Shown: positions 1 to 11,499 of the stretch, piece by piece
Numbering within the stretch: the first letter of the stretch is position 1
Layout: the number at the start of each line of letters is the position of its first letter
Origin: Procambarus clarkii
Lineage: Eukaryota > Arthropoda > Malacostraca > Decapoda > Cambaridae
DNA: 64,000 nucleotides
Direction: 5' to 3'
NCBI RefSeq assembly: GCF_040958095.1
Contig: NC_091214.1
Coordinates: 7,425,600-7,489,599 of the forward strand
Position numbers and translations under genes: made by a program
The notes under the pieces: generated by a model
Told to the model about the DNA's origin: nothing
Database searches by the model: none
What the model saw: only the letters and a program-made list of their open reading frames with translations

Positions 1-213
1 GAGGAGGCATACTCTTGCACCCGTAGAACTGTAGTACCCAACGTCTCGAGCGAGGGGAACCTTTTATTGTCAATCCCCCTTTCGTCGCTGAACCCGATCT
101 TGACGGACTGATGGTTCTTAAGGTGGCGTTTGTGGGGCGTATACTCACGACGCACCCCTAGGGGGGCCCCGGCATGATCGGCGATAGCTTCCTGTTGGGT
201 GTCCTGCCTCTAA
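1..213 (+). other. Probable 5' leader of the first non-LTR element
   Basis: No ORF that continues into ORF1 is seen; the ORF1 frame has a stop codon about 105 bases into the window. This is presumed to be 5' UTR, but the true element start is not identifiable because the window begins here. Confidence 0.35.
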
Positions 214-2187
214 TTGTGGCTCCATGGTGGGTGTGGGGGCACATTCGTGGATGAAATTTTTCTCTTCGTCTCTATGTCGTTGAATGTTTCCGTTGTACCC
301 TCTCAGGCTCGTGGGGTGGGCGACCAAGCCCCCGAGTCGGCCTGTATTGGAAGACCAGGCTCTGTAGCTCCCGCTGCGTTGGGCCCCGACCTTGCTCCTC
401 CTTTGACTGTCCTGACTTCTTCCCCCAGCTCCCCTCCCTCCTCTGTGGTTGGGTCGAGCCTCCAGCCCCCGGTGGTGACCACTTCATCCCCTGGTGCGGC
501 TAAGTCTCTCGTTGTGACTACTGCGCCTTTTGACCCCTCTCTCTCTAGGGGTTCTCGACGCCGTTCGCGCCCCAACCGCACTCGCTCGATTCCTTCCCGT
601 GCTGATGCGTATCAGGCCTTGTTTGGTCCTGCTTCATGGGCCAAATACTTTGATCTCCTCCCTCTTGATTCTGCGCCTCCTGACGATTTCTCCCTCCATC
701 GGCATCTTGTAGATTCCGTGGATGCGTCTGTTACTTTCAACCCCACTCGTCTCGGTACACGTGTTGTTGCTGCTCCTTCTCAGGATGCAGCTTCCCGCTT
801 GGCTGCCTTATCTTGCCTTGGCGAGATCCCTGTTCGGGTCTCCAAGAACGTTCAGATGAATGACAGTGTTGGCACTATTCTCCTCCCACCCCATGTTGCA
901 ACCGGTGTTCGGAATCTGCAGGATTGCCACGATGATATTCAGCATATCCTTGATGCCCAAGGCCATTCTGTCCTCCAGGTTGACTCGTTTACTCGTCCCC
1001 CTCGTGGTCGTCGCCGTCAACCCCTTCGCGTTGTGAAGATCACCTTTGATGGTAGGACCCTTCCATCCTCTGCCATTCTTGCTGGTGCTAGGTGCTCTGT
1101 CTAGGAGTATATTCCTTCTCCTCGACTTTGTAACAAATGCTGGAGGTTTGGGCATGGTGCCCTCCGCTGCTCTGGGACTGTCTCTCTCTGTCCTTTGTGT
1201 GGGGGTGAAGGTCACTCTAAGTCGGAGTGCACTTCTCCCCAAGCTCGCTGCCTCAACTGCGGTGAGGCCCATCCTACTTTCTCCCGTGCCTGTGTCCATT
1301 ACAAGCTTGAGGCAGCCGTCCTCAACCTGAAGCACCGGGAGCGTTTATCTTTTCCTGAGGCGAGGCGCCAGGTTCGCTGGCTCCCGCCTTATACTAACAT
1401 CTCTTATGCTCGCGTGTTGCGCTCTTCCTCTCCTCGTCCTTCCCACCTTCCTCAGACCCACAACCGTTTCCGGGCCTTGGACCCTGATATGCCCACTGCC
1501 CCCTCCTCTATCCCTTGGTGTTCTGTCCCAAGGGGTCCCTCTCCTGGTCCTCTGTCTGGGGTTCCCCTTCTTTCTACCCGGTCTGTCATGTCTCTTGTGT
1601 CTTCTTCCTCGTCCCCCTCCGATCCTCCTTCCCATCCTCTTCCTCCATCTATCGGCTCTCCCCGCCGCCTGTCGGTAACGGCGGATGTCCATCGCTCTCC
1701 TAACGGCCGTCGTGTGTGCTCTCGTTCAGCTTCTCCTGTTGAGACACTGGAATCCGTTGCCCGGTACGTAGTTGCTGGGACACCAGTCTCTTTAAGTCAG
1801 AAGCGTAAGCCTGGCTCCTCTCCTTCCTCCTCCCCGGCGGGTAAGAAGACTTCGCTTTCTTCCTCAGCTCCTACTTCTGGCTCTGTTGCTCCTTCCCCTC
1901 CCGTTTCCGTGATTGCGCCCCCTGTTCCTGCTATGGAGGTTTCTTTGGCCCCTGCTTCCCTTTCGGTTGCTGCTCTTCCTGGGGTGCGCTCCCCTCTTTC
2001 TACTCCCCCTCTTCCTGCTGCTGTCCTTGACTGCTCCTCTCCGTTGTCTCCTCTTCCTCCTCCTCCTCCTCCTCCTCCGGACCCCGCCCGCCCACCTCTG
2101 ATCTGTTCTCCCGTTTCCTTCCCTCCGTCTTTGCTCAGTTTACCCATACCCCCTAACCCGGACTTTGCTGACCCTGATATTCTTTAA
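214..2187 (+). pseudogene. ORF1 (gag-like, zinc-knuckle RNA-binding protein), one nonsense codon
   Basis: LINE ORF1 proteins bind the element RNA and form the retrotransposition particle. The reading frame runs from ATG 214 (an ATG at 274 is an equally plausible start) to a TAG at 1102-1104, and continues in the same frame to the TAA at 2185-2187. Directly after the stop are three zinc knuckles in series: CNKCWRFGHGALRC, CPLCGGEGHSKSEC and a variant CLNCGEAHPTFSRAC. The C-terminal third is very rich in Pro and Ser. The first half is Ser/Pro/Arg-rich with a folded-looking segment around 640-1000. Because both halves share one frame, the TAG is a single point mutation. The alternative, that the stop is genuine and the second half is translated separately, seems unlikely because it separates the knuckles from the rest. 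Confidence 0.75.
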
Positions 2188-2192
2188 CGTAC

Positions 2193-5100
2193 TCTGTTGC
2201 TCTTTCGCCTTTGTTTCTTCCTTGTTCTCTGTTTTTGTCCTTTCTCTTCTCGTCGTTGTCCATTTTTCAATGGAACGTTCGAGGTTATTACGCCAATTTC
2301 CTCGAACTCCAACTTCTGATTTCGCGGTTTTCGCCCCTTTGTGTCTGTCTCCAGGAGCCGATGCTTGGTGCTCGTCCTGGTCGTTTTCGTGGCTATTCCT
2401 TTCTCTCCCCCCCCCCCCCAGCCGTTGCTGGGGCTTCTAATTCTTCTGCTCTCTTGATTCGTGCTGATGTTCCCTTTGTTCCTTTACTTTTTCCTTTGCC
2501 TCTCCATTGTTCTGCTGCTCGTATCTTTGTGGGGAAATGGTACACAGTTTGTTCCATTTATCTCACCCGAGTGTCCCGCTCTCTCTTCCTGATTTGAAAC
2601 ACCTCCTAGACTCCTTGCCGGAGCCTGTGCTCCTGCTGGGTGACTTCAATTGTTGTCATTCTCTTTGGGGTGACGTTCTGACGAATAACCGGGGTCGCCT
2701 TCTTGAGCCGTTTCTCCTCTCTTCTTCCCTGTCTCTTCTGAATTCTGGTGAGCCCACTCATTTGGACTCTCGGACTCACACCCTTTCTTGTCTTGATCTT
2801 ACTCTCTGCTCGTCTTCTCTTTACTTAGATTTCATGTGGCAGGTTCTTGATGACCTCCATGGAAGTGATCATTTCCCCATCCTTGTTTCCTTTTTCTCTT
2901 TTCGCCCTTCTATCTCTTTCCCTAGGTGGCAGTTTGCTAAGCCGGACTGGACCCTATTTACCCTCAGTGCTGCTCTCTCTGACCTCTCCCTTCTGCCTCT
3001 CTCTCGCGCTCTCCTCCTTTTTCATGACACTGTCTTCAACGCTGCCCTCCGCTCTATTCCTCGCTCTTCCTCTCGGGGTCCACGGAAGTGTGTTCCCTGG
3101 TGGAATGCGGACTGTGCTCGGGCTGTCCGCTGTAAGCGTGCAGCCTGGAAGAGGCATAACCGTAGGCAGACGACCGATTCTTTTCTTTTCTTTCGGAAAG
3201 CGAGTGAGGTGGCCCGTAGGGCCATCCGTACGGCTAAACGTGAATGTTGGGCATCTTATGTCTCAAAAATTACGTCCGAAACCCCTCTGACCCAGATCTG
3301 GAAGCGTATCTGCAAGATAGAGGGTAAGTTCGTTCCTGATGTTTCACCGGTCCTTCACCTCCATGATACTCTTGTGGCGTACCCGTTGCAGGTCGCTTCC
3401 AAATTGGGTTCCCACTTTTCTTCTGTTAGCTCTGGTCTTCATTTTCCCCAATCTTTCCTTCTTCGTAAACCTGTCCTTGAGTCTCGTCCTTTACATTTCT
3501 GCACTCATCTTCAGCTTCCCTATAATGATCCCTTCTCTCTCTCTGAACTTCGTTCTGCCCAGGCCAACTGCGGTTCTACGGCGGCGGGCTCCGATGGTAT
3601 TCATTATGAGATGCTTCGCCTTCTCCCTCCGTGCACGTCTCAGTATTTACTGAGTCTGTATAATCGGATCTGGGAGTCGTCGTCAGTCCCTGAGGACTGG
3701 CTCGATGCCTTTGTCCTCCCTGTTCACAAACCGGGGTCTCTGGGTACTTCCCCTAAGGACTTTCGCCCTATTGCTCTCACAAGTTGTGTCTGCAAACTCT
3801 TTGAACGTATGGTTCACGTTCGTCTGATGTGGTTCCTGGAACACCATCACCTCCTCTCCCCTTCTCAATTTTGTTTCCGCAAGTGCCGCAGCACGACAGA
3901 TGTCCTGGTGAACTTGGAGGTCTATATTCGTACTGCTTTTGCTGCGAAGACCTCCGTTGTTGCCGTCCTTTTTGACCTGGAAAAGGCTTACGACACCACT
4001 TACCGATATCATATTCTATCTCAACTTCATTCTTTTGGCCTTCGTGGTCATCTCCCTCTCTTTCTCCGCAGCTTCCTCTCTCGTCTTTCCTTTCGGGTGT
4101 GCCTCGGTACCACTCTCTCTGCCTCTTTTCAGCAATACGAAGGTGTGCCCCAGGGTAGTGTTCTGAGCACTACTCTTTTTCTGGTTGCCCTCAATGGTCT
4201 TCTTTCCTCTCTTCCTTCTGGTGTCTTCTCCGCCCTCTATGTCGATGATCTTACCCTTTGCTGTCAGGGTGATGATTCGCCTCTCCTTCAGCGCCGGCTT
4301 CAACTTGCAATTGATGCCGTGTCGTCTTGGGCCACCGATCATAGCTTCAAGTTCTCTACTTCTAAGACTTGTGCCATGACTTTTACGCGAAAACGGGTCG
4401 TTCTTCGTCCCTTTTTGTCACTTTATGGTCATTCCCTTGAATACAAAGATTCCGCGAAGCTTTTGGGGTTATTCCTTGACACTCGTTTGTCTTGATCTCC
4501 CCATATCTCTTACCTCCGTGTTGAGTGCTCTAAGGCCCTTACCCACCTTCGGGTCTTGTCCCATACTTCTTGGGGGGCAGATAGGCGCACTCTCCTTGCT
4601 TTACATTCCTCTCTCGTCCTGTCTAAGCTCGATTATGGTTGCCCTACTTACTCGTCTGCTTCTCCTTCTACTCTTCGCCGTCTTAATGTTTTGCACCATA
4701 CTGGGTTGCGCCTCAGTTCTGGTGCCTTTCGTTCGACTCCCATCCTTAGCTTGTATGTTGACACTGGCTTCCTGTCTCTCCAGGACCGCCGTGATCTCTA
4801 CTGTCTTCGCTATCTTGCGCGGTCCTTGCAACATCCTTCCTCTCGCCTCTGTCGTGCTTTAGCTTTTACCCCTCCTGCGGTTGCTGTTCCTCTTCACCAC
4901 CTCCCTCTTTCTGTCCGGTTATCTCGCCTACAGGATTCTCTTTCCGTTCGTATTTCTGATGTTTCTCCTCGTGTTGTTCCTTCTTTGCCCCCGTGGAGAG
5001 TCCCTCTTCCGCGGTTTTGTACATCCTTGACCCGTATCACTAAAGCTTTTACCCCTCCTACGGTTCTAAAACGCCTTTTCCTCGAGCACTTTTCTTCTCA

Positions 5101-5938
5101 CTTCCGCTCCGTTTTTGTCTTCACCGATGGGTCTAAGTCTGCGGATGGTGTTGGCTACTCTGTTGTTTTTCCTGATCACACTTATATGTGTCGCTTACCT
5201 CCGGAGACTAGCATCTTAACAGCGGAGCTTTATCCTATTCTCTATGCTTTTCGTTTCCTGCTTTCTCGTTGTCAGTCTTCCTTTGTAGTTGTTGTTGACT
5301 CTCGTAGTGCCCTCATGGCTCTCGGGTCCTTTAATCCGGTTCATCCAGTAGTTGTCGAGATCCAGCATTGGCTGTTTCTTTTTCACAGTAAATTTAAGTC
5401 GGTTGAGTTTTGTTGGGTTCCCAGCCATATTGGTGTGTCTTTAAATGAGCGTGCGGATGCTGCCGCCAAGGAAGCTGTCCGCTCTTGTCCCATCTCTCGT
5501 AAAGGTATTCCATATTCCGACTTTTACCTGGTTATCCATTCCTCCGTCCTTACCCGTTGGCAGGCTTCTTGGTCGTCTGTTACTGGTAACAAACTACGTA
5601 CTCTTAAATGTTGTGTTTCCTCGTGGCTGTCCTCCTTCCACCGTAACCGGCGGTGGGAAACAGCTCTGGCGAGGTTGCGTATTGGCCATACTCGCTTAAC
5701 CCATGGTCACTTGATGGAGCACCGCCCTGCTCCTTATTGTCCTAGTTGCATTGTCCCTCTTACGGTCGTGCATGTCCTTCTTGAATGTCCTGACTTCCAG
5801 GACGAGCGTGTGTCTTGCTTTCTGACCGCCCCTCGCGGTCACCTGTCCCTCAATAGAATTCTTGGTGACTCGGATACTTTTGATATCGTTCGCCTTATGC
5901 GTTTTTGTTCCCGTATTGGCATCCTTGGTGATATTTAG
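2193..5938 (+). pseudogene. ORF2 polyprotein: endonuclease - reverse transcriptase - RNase H, broken
   Basis: This is the retrotransposition enzyme that nicks the target, reverse transcribes and degrades RNA. The endonuclease begins near 2265 with FQWNVRGYYANFLELQLLI and CLQEPML in frame 3, then shifts frame near 2565. From there frame 2 gives LLLGDFNCCHSLWGD (about 2632) and GSDHFPILVS (about 2865). The RT motifs are AGSDGIHYEML, FRPIALTSCVCKLFERM, FDLEKAYD, GVPQGSVLSTTLFLVALNG and the catalytic LYVDDLTL (about 4240). A single TGA at 4493-4495, in the same frame on both sides, interrupts the thumb region; the frame then runs on to 5938. RNase H carries FTDGSKSADG, TAELYPI, VDSRSAL and NERADAAAKEA, so all four acidic residues are present. 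It ends with CPSC...H...C. Poly-C at 2408-2420 lies in the endonuclease but does not itself break the frame. Confidence 0.85.
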
Positions 5939-6045
5939 CGCCCTCTGATTATTCTGCACATTTGATGGTGCTACATAGCCTTCCCGGTTTGGTGCCTTCT
6001 TTTGATAATTACTTACTTGAAGACTAGGCTATGGTCGATTTATCA
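5939..6045 (+). other. 3' tail of the first non-LTR element
   Basis: Short AT-rich sequence between the ORF2 stop and the first recognisable R1 repeat bases. No obvious poly(A) tail or target-site duplication could be fixed. Confidence 0.4.
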
Positions 6046-6430
6046 CTTAGTCTTCTTTCGAAGAATATCGCATTTCAATCATATGAATTACGTTAGGCCA
6101 GAAATTCTTGTACTTGATAATGGAAGCGGCTGGCGAAAGTGAACTGTCCCGTTTTCTGTTATGGGTCTTCTGGTAGGTTAGGAGTGGACATCAATTTAAC
6201 CGTATTCAAGACGTTGGGAAGCCTTAGAAGAACGGGCTTCTGTAACACCTCCAGCAGGACGTTAATTTGGCCTCCTTTTCTATTAGCGGGGGGGGGGGGG
6301 GGGGGGGGAACAGTCTAAAAGGAAATCACCTTACGTATATTAAAACAGCTCTGGGGACTGAAGGCTTACAATAACCATTGACGTAGTTGCCGTTGGCAAC
6401 ACTACCCGAGGGGGGGGGGGTGGAGGGCCG
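6046..6430 (+). repeat. R1 repeat, copy 1
   Basis: This is the block containing TGTCCCGTTTTCTGTTATGG, then CACCTCCAGCAGGACGTTAA, a poly-G tract (about 6287-6308), AACAGCTCTGGGGACTGAAG, CGTTGGCAACACTAC and a second poly-G. The same block recurs near 34560, 36300, 38160, 40620, 47080, 54800 and 56460, always on the plus strand, plus an inverted fragment near 57800. The first non-LTR element sits immediately upstream, so it probably inserted here. Confidence 0.85.
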
Positions 6431-7455
6431 GCTGTGTAGAGACGAGTCAAGTTATTAACTTTGAATTTAAACATCATAAAACATGTTTGATTTAGATTAA
6501 ATCTTCGGGACTTTAGTCCGTAATTTGTTAAGTGTTAGAATTTGGTCATATGCGTATTTTTATATTTTTTTTTTTACACTAGAGTTCTTACATTATTGTA
6601 GCATTTTGATTATAATGAAGTAAAAGAGAGATAAAGATTGTCTGTTAGGTTGTCTCTATGAGGCTGGAGGCCAGATACTTAGTGCTATCCTAACCCAATT
6701 TTGCAAAATGGTTGGTCTGGGGTATGGGACGCACATAGGCTGCTCGTGGCCGGTCCTATTATTCAAGAGAAGGTCGAGCCCAACTGTGACACAACCACCA
6801 CCACCACAACATTGGTGAAAGGTTGCCAGCCGAGTCCCTACATTTTTCTCTCGAAAACGATGACCGTGAATTCACTATGACATATTCTGAGAGTTACGGA
6901 GGGACGAGAAAGAACAAATCCATAAGGGCCGTGATGAGGGTTCGAACCTACGTCCGGGTTAGTTAATTTGTTAGAAAGTTACAGGGTTAGAGAGACGAGG
7001 ATAGAGGCTACACTTGGATAGTAAAACAGATGAAAGAGACCCTCCCCCTCTATCCCCTCCCCCCAGTAATAATATAAGGCGCCATTCAATTTAAGCAACA
7101 GCCTATAACCAGCCAATTTAAACTGCCTAATATGTTCCATTAAATTTGCATATATACTCAATACTCACACAGTCTTCCCTCAGCAACGTCTTAAATTAAG
7201 CAACGAGTCTCTTTAATCAGTTAGGCCAAAGGAACATAAGCAAACTCAACACGCGGTGTTGTCATAAAGTTATGGTAAGGTCTATAAGGCCTGTTTATAC
7301 CAGTTACCCCTCCTCGACTCACCATTCATCCCGCAGCGTCCTAAATACACATACACACACTGCCTATGGTGTATGTGTATATGCCTATAAACACATATAC
7401 ATGTCTATGGTGTATTTTAGTGTTCATCTGCCCTTACAAGGACCTATTGTTGACA
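6431..7455 (+). repeat. R2 repeat, copy 1
   Basis: Begins GTAGAGACGAGTCAAGTTAT after the second poly-G of R1 and ends around the CA-rich TGTATGTGTATATGCC segment. Nearly colinear copies are at 42061-43140 and 47431-48500, with a truncated one at 38570-38898. It contains a tRNA-like SINE on the minus strand (see 6640-6965). Function unknown. Confidence 0.8.
6640..6965 (-). mobile_element. tRNA-derived SINE inside R2
   Basis: Read on the minus strand, the segment begins near 6965 with a B-box-like GGTTCGAACCCTCATCACGG followed by GGCCCTTATGGATTTGTTC, a common head of crustacean SINEs. The body ends near the GTCTCTATGAGGCTGG side. The same SINE is present in the R2 copies at about 42280-42600 and 47640-47980, so it was carried by the duplication. 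Exact ends are not resolved. Confidence 0.5.
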
Positions 7456-7616
7456 AAACTCAACAATAGTTGATTGACAGTTGAGAGGCGGGCCGAAAGA
7501 GCAACGCTCAACCCCCGAAAGCACAACAACTACGTGAATACATCTTTCCTCAACCGCCAAAGATTGAGGAAAGGTGCACAGGTTCGTAAGTGCTTGCATA
7601 ACTACTTCGTGAATCT
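7456..7616 (+). repeat. SINE-like segment plus half of a MITE
   Basis: Contains TTGATTGACAGTTGAGAGGC and CTCAACCCCCGAAAGCACAA, a repeat motif I recognise from crayfish sequence, then the 3' half of a MITE ending GTAACTACTTCGTGAATC in similar form. The same arrangement occurs at 50521-50690 and 58550-58705. Confidence 0.55.
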
Positions 7617-7879
7617 GGCCCCCTTGATTCACGAAGCAGTTACGCAAGCACTTACGAACCTGTACATCTTTTGTAAAATCTCTGGCGGGTTTGTTTACAT
7701 ATATTAAACAGTGTACTATGAGCTGCGAGGCGTCAGGACGCTGTTTATAATAATAACAACATTTGCTTGGGAAGTTCCGACGCTCGTCAGCTGTTTAATG
7801 TCAACAAAGCCGCCAAAGATTGAGATAGCTGTATATCGGGTCAAAGGTAGTTGCGTAACTGCTTGTTCAATCCTGGCCC
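7617..7879 (+). mobile_element. MITE with GATTCACGAAGCAGTTACGC terminus
   Basis: Left end GATTCACGAAGCAGTTACGC, right end GCGTAACTGCTTGTTCAATC followed by CTGGCCC: inverted termini of a short non-coding DNA transposon. The half element to its left makes a 35-nt-arm palindrome at 7581-7615 / 7626-7660. Copies are near 44898-45195, 50690-50945 and 58705-58965. No coding capacity. Confidence 0.6.
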
Positions 7880-8400
7880 TTTAAGGCAGTTTGACTGGTT
7901 CTTGAGGCTGTTAATAATATATATGAACAAATGCATTAAACCAGATTAATGTTGCTCGTCTAGTAGGTACAGTATTTATGTATTTAAACAATGTACTAGT
8001 TATTCTCAGGGTTGCTAGATAAGGATATCTGGCACCATCGCTAACGCGTCATTTACACAGATGCCGTCGCTTCCGAGGAGGAAGGTCGAGACAGTTAACG
8101 GCGTCATTCACCACCTAGTCCAGTAGTTAACAAGTGTCGTGTCATGTGCTCCAGAAGCTCCTGAAGTGATCGAAGGTGTAATAGGGCATGAACCCGAGCA
8201 AGGAGGCACAAATAGCTCTCATTTGTTGGTTGTAGCGGCACCGCCGCTGAGGGAGCGCGCCAAGCCAGCGTTCGTCAGTCAGTAATCCAGTTTGGGCCTT
8301 AGCGTTCATGTGGTGGATCCGGCTTGAGAAGCAGCTAAGTTGATTATTATTATATTTATTAAATTAATTATTATCTTATTATAATTAATTTTTAAAATAG
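7880..8400 (+). repeat. R3 repeat, copy 1
   Basis: Runs from AAGGCAGTTTGACTGG through GGTTGCTAGATAAGGATATC to GTGGTGGATCCGGCTTGAG and an AT-rich end. Copies are at about 45196-45640, 50946-51480 and 58966-59096 (truncated by the Tx1-like element). Non-coding; function unknown. Confidence 0.75.
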
Positions 8401-9480
8401 TTTTATGAATATTGTGCAAAGAAATCGCGTTCACGTGATGAATCAATGAGGAAATGATTGGAAACTATATGATGAGGATGAGTTCCCAGTGTGTAGAGGG
8501 TCGAAGCCTCATCTGGGCTTCTATACTGATTTTCTCATTATGATCAAAATTGTAATTCCAGTTACAATTGTCTCATTGTTGTTGTTATTATTATTAATAT
8601 GAAGGAACGACCGATGCAATTTTTAGAAAAGGTTCAGGGGGGGGGGGGGGAACCTGTCTGTGCCTGGTCTAATCTCGTACTGTCTGGCTATTTCTAAATT
8701 TCTGTCACCCGTTGTTTTGACGGCTTATTGACGAGCACTTTAGGTCCTGTCAACCACCTGTTACATGACGTGTGTGCTCAAACAGGGTGGTTGATCCACG
8801 CCCCCCCCCTTCCCAGCAAACATTTTCATGTTTTTAAAACATCCTAAAAACGACATTTCATTGTTTTCAGCACGTTTATAATTACGTTTAGAAAAGGTTT
8901 TTTGAGAACTTTTATATACAACCTTAGAACGTATATAATTAACATTTCTAAAAACTTTTTTATGATCTTTTAATTACCTACATTAAAACATTTAGGGTAA
9001 ATTAGGGTATAATAATTTTGTAATTCATATCTGAAATAGAAAGGGAGAGAAAGAAAGAAGACATATCTGAGATAGAAATGGACATCCTATATATGTATGT
9101 GTAAATTACAAATAAATAGGGTACAAAAAGAGAATTAAAATATTATATTTATTTAATTAAGAATGAGTAATACAACAAAATATATGTAATAGCTCGAAAT
9201 ATATAGACTATATCTATAACAGAATATAAAAGTAAAAATTTAAAAATCTATATATGCAATATGTGAACACAATAGATTTTGTGATCAAGCAGCCTGTGAT
9301 TCATGTCATGCTGAGATCAGTCTGACGTTATAAGCAGTTATTGTTACTTAAAACTAAAACAAGTAAAATTTTCCGAGTATACATATAACACTATAGTTTT
9401 TCTATGACTAATAATAAAAATCTATTAATCAAAAGTTTAGGACTAATTAACTAAAAATAAAAATCTACAAGTGAATGTAA
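8401..9480. other. AT-rich intergenic stretch
   Basis: No ORF, splice-site pair or recognisable repeat family is seen. There is a poly-G run at about 8637-8651 and short homopolymers, and A/T-rich, low-complexity DNA from 8800 onward. Confidence 0.5.
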
Positions 9481-10212
9481 ACACAGTCAAGTATAATATT
9501 CATGTAGAAAGAGAAAGAAAAAGAGAGAGAAGGAAAGAAAGAGAAAGAAAGAAAGGGAGAAAGAAAAGAAAAAACAGTCATGTATAATATTCATATTAGC
9601 ACCATGCAATATAACTTAGATTAAGTAAAAAATCTCAGACATTTTTAAATCAAATGAAATATGAGAGCCAGAGAGACCCAGAGCCAGAGAGAGAGAGCGT
9701 GAGCCAGAGAGAGAGTGAGTCAGAGAGAGAGAGTGAGTCAGAGAGAGAGAGCGAGCCAGAGAGAGAGAGAGAGAGCCAGAGAGAGAGAGAGAGCCAGAGA
9801 GAGAGAGAGAGAGAGAGCCAGAGAGAGAGAGAGCCAGAGAGAGAGAGAGCGAGAGCCAGAGAGAGCGAGAGCCAGAGAGAGCGAAAGAGCCAGAGAGAGA
9901 GAGACAGAGCCAGAGAGAGAGAGACAGAGCCAGAGAGAGAGCCAGAGAGCCAGAGAGAGAGCCAGAGAGCCAGAGAGAGAGCCAGAGAGCCAGAGAGAGA
10001 GCCAGAGAGAGAGAGAGAGAGCCAGAGAGAGAGAGAGAGAGCCAGAGAGAGAGAGAGAGAGCCAGAGAGAGAGAGAGAGAGCCAGAGAGAGAGAGTAGAG
10101 AGCCAGAGAGAGAGAGAGCCAGAGAGAGAGAGAGAGAGCCAGAGAGAGAGAGAGAGAGCCAGAGAGAGAGCCAGAGAGAGCCAGAGAGAGAGCCAGAGAG
10201 AGAGAGAGAGAG

Positions 10213-10268
<56 letters not shown>

Positions 10269-10492
10269 AGAGAGAGAGAGAGAGAGAGCCAGAGAGAGAG
10301 AGAGAGCCAGAGAGAGAGAGAGAGAGAGAGCCAGAGAGAGAGAGAGAGAGCCAGAGAGAGAGAGAGAGAGAGCCAGAGAGAGAGAGAGAGAGAGCCAGAG
10401 AGAGAGAGCCAGAGAGAGCCAGAGAGAGAGAGAGAGAGAGCCAGAGAGAGAGAGAGAGAGAGCCAGAGAGAGAGAGAGAGAGAGAGAGAGAG

Positions 10493-10580
<88 letters not shown>

Positions 10581-10740
10581 AGAGAGAGAGAGAGAGAGCC
10601 AGAGCGAGAGAGAGAGAGAGAGCCAGAGAGAGAGAGAGAGAGCAAGAGAGCCAGAGAGAGAGAGAGAGACAGACAGAGACAGAAAGACACACACACAACA
10701 AAAGAGGAGACAGAACAAAATTAAGGCAAGGAGAGAGAAG
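9481..10740. repeat. Giant (AG)n microsatellite with interspersed CC
   Basis: A GA-rich preface (9510-9570) leads into over 1 kb of AG dinucleotides interrupted every 8-30 bases by a CC, giving (AG)nCC(AG)n blocks. It is stop-free in several frames on both strands (Arg/Glu/Ser on plus; Ser/Leu/Trp on minus). These are repeat artefacts, not genes. Confidence 0.95.
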
Positions 10741-11190
10741 ACAGAACAGAAACAACAGAGAGAGGAGAGAAATGAGAAATCATTGAAGAGAAGGGGAAGA
10801 GAAACACAAGATAAGAAAAAGATACAAGAAAAATATACAAGATAAAAATGACATAAATGAATACCACAAATATAAAAAGTAAAGGAAGAGAGAAGCTAGA
10901 AGAGACAGGAAACGAGAGGTGTTAGAAGAGAGGAGGAAAGGAGAGATTAAAAGACAAGAAAAACAGGAGAGAAACGTAAAAGAAATAAAAAAAGGGACAT
11001 TTGTGAGGAGAGAAAATAAAGAGACCAGAGAAGACCATATATCAAGAGTGTGAGGATAAAGACTTATATATTTTCTTAGTAGACATCCTCTGGCTCTTGT
11101 TGCCCCTCTTGTATACGAATTGTACTTGCAAGTTTTCCCTGAAAAGATATTAACAAAATTAATATTTAATTATTTATTTATATAAATTAC
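10741..11190. other. Purine-rich transition sequence
   Basis: GA-rich decaying flank of the microsatellite followed by AT-rich DNA. Nothing coding is seen. Confidence 0.5.
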
Positions 11191-11196
11191 ACACAC

Positions 11197-11201
11197 ACAA
11201 A

Positions 11202-11254
<53 letters not shown>

Positions 11255-11291
11255 TAGACCAGAGACCAATTATATATATATATATATATAA
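11197..11291. repeat. (TA)n microsatellite
   Basis: Two (TA)n tracts separated by GACCAGAGACCAAT. Confidence 0.9.
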
Positions 11292-11451
11292 TTTCGTAAA
11301 CCTCACCCTGTAAACATTCATGTTTCTACATGTTAAACAAGCTACGAGGATGAGGGAAGGGGATGTTCCCTCCATGCTGGATATTATATTTACCAGGAAA
11401 GAGAAAGATATATTTATCATTCAGTACCTCCCTCCTTTGGTACCTCCCTCC

Positions 11452-11484
11452 TTTTACCCAAGTGACATGGTCACTTGGGTAAAA
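11452..11484. other. Perfect hairpin palindrome
   Basis: TTTTACCCAAGTGA, a five-base CATGG loop, then TCACTTGGGTAAAA: 14-bp perfectly complementary arms. It lies just upstream of a 5'-truncated non-LTR element and could be an inverted duplication made at insertion. Confidence 0.7.
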
Positions 11485-11499
11485 GTGACCATGTCTTTT

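Larger units (their letters stand above)
1..5940 (+). mobile_element. Non-LTR retrotransposon, I-superfamily-like, decayed
   Basis: A two-ORF LINE on the plus strand: ORF1 is gag-like with three zinc knuckles, and ORF2 carries apurinic-type endonuclease, reverse transcriptase and RNase H followed by a Cys/His motif. RNase H downstream of RT is the hallmark of the I group (I, Nimb, Outcast and relatives); placement within it is my inference. Only two in-frame nonsense codons and about one frameshift break the two ORFs, so the copy is moderately old at most. The 5' end may lie upstream of the window. At its 3' end it abuts the R1 repeat at about 6045. Confidence 0.85.

Noticed and set aside
9616..10755. 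Long ORFs of 300-380 codons on both strands in the AG array
   Set aside because: Pure products of an (AG)n/(CT)n repeat without stop codons; no start context, no composition other than the repeat.
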